The translations under genes and the position numbers were made by a program. A stretch of DNA of 64,000 bases from Leucaena leucocephala. Taxonomy: Eukaryota > Streptophyta > Magnoliopsida > Fabales > Fabaceae. The DNA is taken from assembly GCA_037074615.1 (NCBI GenBank), contig CM073527.1:24180848-24244847 (forward strand). The letters are read 5' to 3'. The notes beneath the pieces are model-generated. The model saw nothing but the letters and a program-made list of their open reading frames with translations. It was not told where the DNA came from and made no database searches. Position 1 is the stretch's first letter; the number at the start of each line of letters is the position of its first letter. Shown here piece by piece: positions 59,693 through 64,000 of this stretch.

Positions 59693-61108
59693 TTACACTC
59701 TTGTGATATGAGCAATGAAAGAATTCATTTCTAACGAAGAAACTCCTCCTTCCTCCAATGACTGTTGGATAACATTTTCAAGGTCCATTGCCTTCTTTCT
59801 CATCTCATCACCTTCACTTGTCGCCATCAATCTACTCACAGCATTCTTAACAACTGATGCTGTCACCAACTCGTCTCTGTGAATCCTGTCCTTCACCATG
59901 AAACCAGCTTGAAGAACTTGTGTTATCAAAACTCCGTTCCTTGGTTGGTCTGAGTGCATAGGCCATGCTGCAATTGGCACCCCCATAGTAATGCTCTCCA
60001 TGCACGAGTTCCATCCACAGTGACTCATAAACCCACCCGTTGAAGGGTGCTTTAGAATCTCCAATTGGGGTGCCCAATCTCTTATAATCAAACCAGTCCC
60101 TTTTGCTCGTTCTTCAAATCCTTGTGGAAGTTCATCTCTTTTAAGTTCTTCATCAGTAACGTCCCCTTTGTCAGCATCCCTCAAAACCCAGATGAACTTC
60201 TGCTTGCTTGCTTCCAACCCAATTGCAAGCTGTTTGATCTGTTCATTGGGTAATGTGGTCGTTGTTCCGAAAGACACATATAAAACTGAGTTTTGCTCTT
60301 GTTTATCAAGCCACTCCAAGCTAAAGTGCCTGTCACCAGAGCTCTTCTTATCGATTGCTAGTGGGTTGAAGGGTCCCAGAGCCCAGTGCCTCTTGCTGCA
60401 GTCAATGCGTTCTATCAACTCCATATAAGGACTTTCAATTGCTCTGGTTGTGTTGTAGAGCTTTCCATTGCTGAACTTTTGGAACTCATGCTGTGCAGAA
60501 ATGAAATCTAGGAATTGGGTTGTGAAGCATCCTTCAAGAGGAGGAACTTCTGGGATATGGATTCCATCATCTAATTCCATCAAAACTTTTCCTATCCCCT
60601 CCCTAAAGAACAAGAACATGGTAAAAGCTGAGACACTGTGAAAAGTGTAGGTCTCAGCATTTGAAATACCAGTAGCATCCTGAACCACTGATGTCATGAG
60701 CGAGTCATGTATCACTACGACCCTTCGAGCCACAGATGAAAGTGATCTTAAAAGCATGGCCACAGGCTGACGAAGATGCATGGAGGCCTCAAAAGAGGGT
60801 AAGAGATGGGAAGGGAATTTGGTTTCCGCATTGGGGTTTGGAAGAGGAGAAACAAAAGGAGGAATTGTGAAGTCATGAAAGTTAAAGTTTGAAATAGAAT
60901 TAGGATCCCAACCTTGTATACGAATCGTTGCCTGGTGGTTATGTTTGTGTGTGCCAACAAAATGAACTGGTATATTATAAGCCAGGATTAGGCGGGAAAG
61001 ATGGAGAAGCTGGTTTAGATGGCCTTGTGCGGGGAAAGGTACTATAACCACCACCACTTGTGTTTGATAAAAGTCCTCTGTGTTATGGCGTTGGTTTCTG
61101 GAAGCCAT
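59693..61108 (-). CDS. UDP-glycosyltransferase, zeatin O-glucosyltransferase-like
   Basis: Intronless family-1 plant glycosyltransferase of 471 aa. The start ATG is at 61106-61108; the frame is open further upstream only from a GTG. The N-terminal motif VPFPAQGHLNQLLHLSR contains the catalytic His30, and Asp135 in VVIHDSLM is the likely partner. The 44-residue PSPG sugar-donor box runs from Trp345 to Gln388 (WAPQLEI, HCGWNSCMESITMGVP, HSDQ). The final Gln favours UDP-glucose by family rule. The overall pattern (PFPAQGHLNQLL, PEVPPLEG, ALGPFNPL) fits the zeatin O-glucosyl/xylosyltransferase group, which reversibly inactivates cytokinins by O-glycosylation; the acceptor must be tested because this group also accepts other substrates. 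A TATA box lies 106 bp upstream. Confidence 0.9.
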   Translation of the reverse strand: MASRNQRHNTEDFYQTQVVVVIVPFPAQGHLNQLLHLSRLILAYNIPVHFVGTHKHNHQATIRIQGWDPNSISNFNFHDFTIPPFVSPLPNPNAETKFPSHLLPSFEASMHLRQPVAMLLRSLSSVARRVVVIHDSLMTSVVQDATGISNAETYTFHSVSAFTMFLFFREGIGKVLMELDDGIHIPEVPPLEGCFTTQFLDFISAQHEFQKFSNGKLYNTTRAIESPYMELIERIDCSKRHWALGPFNPLAIDKKSSGDRHFSLEWLDKQEQNSVLYVSFGTTTTLPNEQIKQLAIGLEASKQKFIWVLRDADKGDVTDEELKRDELPQGFEERAKGTGLIIRDWAPQLEILKHPSTGGFMSHCGWNSCMESITMGVPIAAWPMHSDQPRNGVLITQVLQAGFMVKDRIHRDELVTASVVKNAVSRLMATSEGDEMRKKAMDLENVIQQSLEEGGVSSLEMNSFIAHITRV

Positions 61109-61213
61109 TGGTGATCTCTGGAAGCTAGAGGCGATGGAAACCGGCGGAATTGTCACTAAGTGAAGGAAGAGTGTTTGGTAATGCTTAGATGTATGTGGTA
61201 GTCGTACGTTGTC

Positions 61214-61223
61214 CTATTTATAG
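61214..61223 (-). promoter_or_regulatory. TATA box of the UGT gene
   Basis: On the minus strand the sequence reads ctataaatag, 106 bp upstream of the ATG at 61108. Confidence 0.55.
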
Positions 61224-63573
61224 AACCAGAGTTGTGAAATTCCTTTTAGACACTAAAATGTACTATGTTGCAAATTGATGTTACTGGGCAATTAATTGTA
61301 AGCGGAGGTTGGCCCTAGATAGAAACGTAATAGGTAATCTAGTTCACTAAAAAAAGGGATAAGTGAGCTTTAGGAGGTGAACCAGCCTGTAGCCAGAACA
61401 GTCATTAAAATAAATGTGATAGTGGATTGTAGTACCAATAAATTTTTGTTAGTTTGTTTTACTTGATTCTGTCATTGGGAATGATTGGAAGAAAATAAGG
61501 CCCACGTAGATAGATGCAAGTTACAAAAGTTGTGAGAGGAGCGCATGCAAATTGCAAAGCTGCACATGTGACAGCATTAACTATCTATCAGTCAAATCAA
61601 CAGTTCATTCCAGAACAGAGAAGAATAATATTCTTCTTTTTTATTTTAATTAAAGATCTTGAGATAATGAGACACGATAATCTGTGATCCATGTCTTCCG
61701 CCCACAAACTAATTAATCTCTTTCGTATGATTTTTCTATTTTGAGTGCTATTCCTGATTTGACTCATGACATGTGAACACTGAACAGAGCTTTGCGGCGG
61801 TAAAGGCTTCCATTGATTCATTCATTTGCTTATTAGTTTGTCGCTATATTTTTAGATCAAATCCTTTGATACGGATTCCAGATGCTGTTGAAGTCATGAG
61901 AGTAGGAAGAAAAGACAACTGAAAGAAGAAGCAATCATCTGTTACATATAGTGTTGTGGAATTGCGGCTGATATTTCCACGTGGTAATTTCTCACGTCGA
62001 CATGTCTCCATATCCTTGCAATTGGACTTATTATTAATTGGTATGAGCTTAACAAGTTCCTAATCGCAATTGTAGAGTTTTGTTCGAATTTTGATTCTAT
62101 CATTGTTGATTGCTCCCACATTATTTCACGTCCTCCTTTCTGCAAAAACAACAGTGTTGTCATCTTCGCTGTTAGAATCTCACGTAATCGTCACTATATA
62201 TATAATATACGTAAATAACAAAAGTACTAATGATATAGAAGAACTCTGAAAAATTACTGACGTACGCCTTTCACATGACGAAAAGACAATGTTTTGGATC
62301 TCTTGAAGGACACAAGACGTACGGTAGACAGTAAAAGACAAATGTACTTGTGTCCCACGAGTTGGCGATGATTACATACTCAGGAGACTGAAACTCAGTA
62401 CGGTTCAAGTGTCAATTGATGACCAAGAAATCGTCGTTCGGTGATTTTCTTCTTGAACTGGATTTCAATAATATCTCATGGATAAATCCTATCCAATCTG
62501 TTCATGGAGGGGTGGGACCAACAAAGAATAGTTTTTTTTTTTTTAATGTTTTTACATTGTACACATGAGAATTGCGTGCGTTTTAGATTGGGAATATTTG
62601 TATGCAAAACCAAATAGTCGATGGAGCAATATATTGTAATCCAAAGAGATAGCCAGTTCTTCACGATACATATCCAAAAATGAAGCTATATATATATATA
62701 TTAAAGCTACATGTTATATCCATCCACTAACGACAAAGGTAGCAAATATTGATGAGAATTCTTTGCCATTGTTTACTGTTTATGAGCAGTATAAATTCTT
62801 ATATATAAATATTAATAATAAAATATGTACAGTACAGTTTCTATTTATCGCATATGATGAATTGGGTTGTGTTTGTTACCACTTTTATATGGATATATTA
62901 ATATTAATTTGACCCCTATTTGTAAGATTACACTGGGTTAAAATAATAGTTTATGGTAAGAACGTGGTGTTATTATGGGATGCTCTCGAAGTCAATCAGT
63001 AATCATAAGAAGTGAAGTACGGCTATTTGCAGGGTCATGGAAATTATCCTCTCATAAAACAAACCGTCCATTTAGAATTAATCAGTGTTGGCCACTATAT
63101 CCCAACAAGCATGAAAATTTCTGAACTCCGTCATCTAATTTCCTGGCTCCATCCCAACAATTGAAAAAACAAAGGACGGATTTCACGCATTTTATCAAGT
63201 GAAAATTAAGAAAACATCGAACGTTGAGGTTATTGTAGTAATAACGAGTTTCGTTGATATATTCTCATATGGCTCCCAAAGTAAAATTGAAAATCCAGAT
63301 TTTATGGAGAAAAATGTTTTACGCGCACGCACATATGGAGAAACTCTTATCTCAACAAAAGAAAGTAAAGATGATAATGATATAGTGGTGTACTTGTATA
63401 TATAAGATGAGTTGAATATGCATGGCTATTCTCGTATATGTTGCTCCAATATTGATCGATAACGATGTAGTAGTTTCATCCCATAACCTACGTAGAACAA
63501 GATTTAAGGACAGATATAGCAGGAATATTAATTAAGAAGACAAGAAAATTGTAAAATAAGTGCCTATGGCAAG
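61224..63573. other. Spacer between tandem UGT genes
   Basis: AT-rich spacer of about 2.4 kb. Contains short TA runs (62685-62700) and no recognisable coding sequence; short open frames lack similarity. Confidence 0.5.
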
Positions 63574-64000
63574 CTAGAGTCTAGTGATATGAGCGATGAA
63601 AGCTTCCATCTCCCAACGAGAAACTCCTCCATCAAATGACTGCAAAACGACATTTTTGAGGTTCATGGCCTTCTTTCTCATCTCATCTCCTTCCTTTGTC
63701 GCCATCAATCTTCTCACAGCATTCTTCACAACTGAAGCTTTCGCCAACTCATCTCTGTGAGCCCAGTCCCTCACCATTAAGCCAATCTGAAGAATTTCTG
63801 TAACCAAAACCCTGTTCCTCGGCTGATCCGAGTGCACAGGCCATGCCGCCATTGGAACTCCCATTGTTATGCTCTCCATGCACGAGTTCCACCCACAGTG
63901 ACTTAAAAACCCACCTGTTGAACGATGACTCAGAATTTCCAACTGGGGTGCCCAGTCTCTTATAACCAAGCCAGTCCCTTTCACTCTCTCTTCAAACCCT
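63574..64000 (-). CDS. Second UDP-glycosyltransferase, 3' part (tandem duplicate)
   Basis: The reverse strand encodes the last about 142 residues of a UGT closely matching the one at 59693-61108: RDWAPQLEIL, HCGWNSCMESITMGVP, AAWP, HSDQPRN, ASVVKNAVRRLMAT, EGDEMRKKAM and the C-terminus FIAHITRL. The PSPG box is complete and ends in Gln, as in its neighbour. Same strand, about 2.5 kb apart: a tandem duplication. The gene continues beyond the window, so the acceptor region is not visible. No lesion is seen in the present part. Confidence 0.9.
   Translation of the reverse strand, partial: GFEERVKGTGLVIRDWAPQLEILSHRSTGGFLSHCGWNSCMESITMGVPMAAWPVHSDQPRNRVLVTEILQIGLMVRDWAHRDELAKASVVKNAVRRLMATKEGDEMRKKAMNLKNVVLQSFDGGVSRWEMEAFIAHITRL

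Noticed and set aside
59359..59715. 118-residue minus-strand frame after the UGT stop
   Set aside because: No family similarity and overlaps the UGT 3' end; treated as 3' UTR or chance.

Overview
The window is nuclear DNA from a flowering plant, most likely a eudicot. Genes have several short exons with GT-AG introns, intergenic DNA is AT-rich, and protein families are plant-typical: cytokinin dehydrogenase, IQD, penta-EF-hand calcium sensor, plant glycosyltransferase with a PSPG box, and plant phosphate-translocator-type transporter. I cannot name the species. There are no bacterial, CRISPR or tRNA-gene signals.

Layout. 0-10 kb: first exon of a bL28-type ribosomal protein gene carrying a one-base frameshift (minus), a LINE RNase H relic, an intact PAP16-like metallophosphatase gene (2253-4129, +), and a dead IQD calmodulin-binding-type gene (7813-9761, +). 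10-22 kb: gene-poor DNA with a hAT-like element, an internal copy of a long Tourist-like MITE, tRNA-like SINE candidates, many TA microsatellites and two promoter-like segments without a convincing ORF. 22-28 kb: an intact cytokinin dehydrogenase gene (22372-24733, +) and a small acidic gene of unknown function (minus). 28-38 kb: a SINE with clear target-site duplications, a decayed TPR/DnaJ-type gene (about 29259-35150, +) whose remnant runs into the 3' end of an intact penta-EF-hand gene (35299-37678, minus). 38-50 kb: S-formylglutathione hydrolase (38364-41448, minus), a frameshifted small gene, cytosolic NAD-dependent glycerol-3-phosphate dehydrogenase (45242-47524, +) and a short coiled-coil protein gene (+). 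50-64 kb: a TPT-family sugar-phosphate/phosphate translocator (52903-55680, +), an orphan last exon of a plant Ca2+-ATPase, a second SINE copy, an 839-bp MITE, and two same-strand UDP-glycosyltransferase genes of the zeatin O-glucosyltransferase type (minus), the second cut by the window end.

For the seven fully modelled genes with recognised families I rebuilt exon-intron models by hand. Each closes to a whole number of codons: PAP16-like 387 aa, CKX 546, penta-EF-hand 291, SFGH 286, GPDH 467, translocator 307, UGT 471. Functionally these are ordinary housekeeping and hormone genes rather than a cluster. The one thematic link is that CKX (irreversible cytokinin breakdown) and the ZOG-like UGTs (reversible cytokinin conjugation) lie about 35 kb apart. 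I found no convincing undescribed system. The most informative unusual structures are the dispersed non-autonomous transposon families with readable ends, the decayed IQD and TPR/DnaJ genes with identifiable lesions, and the promoter-like segments without ORFs.
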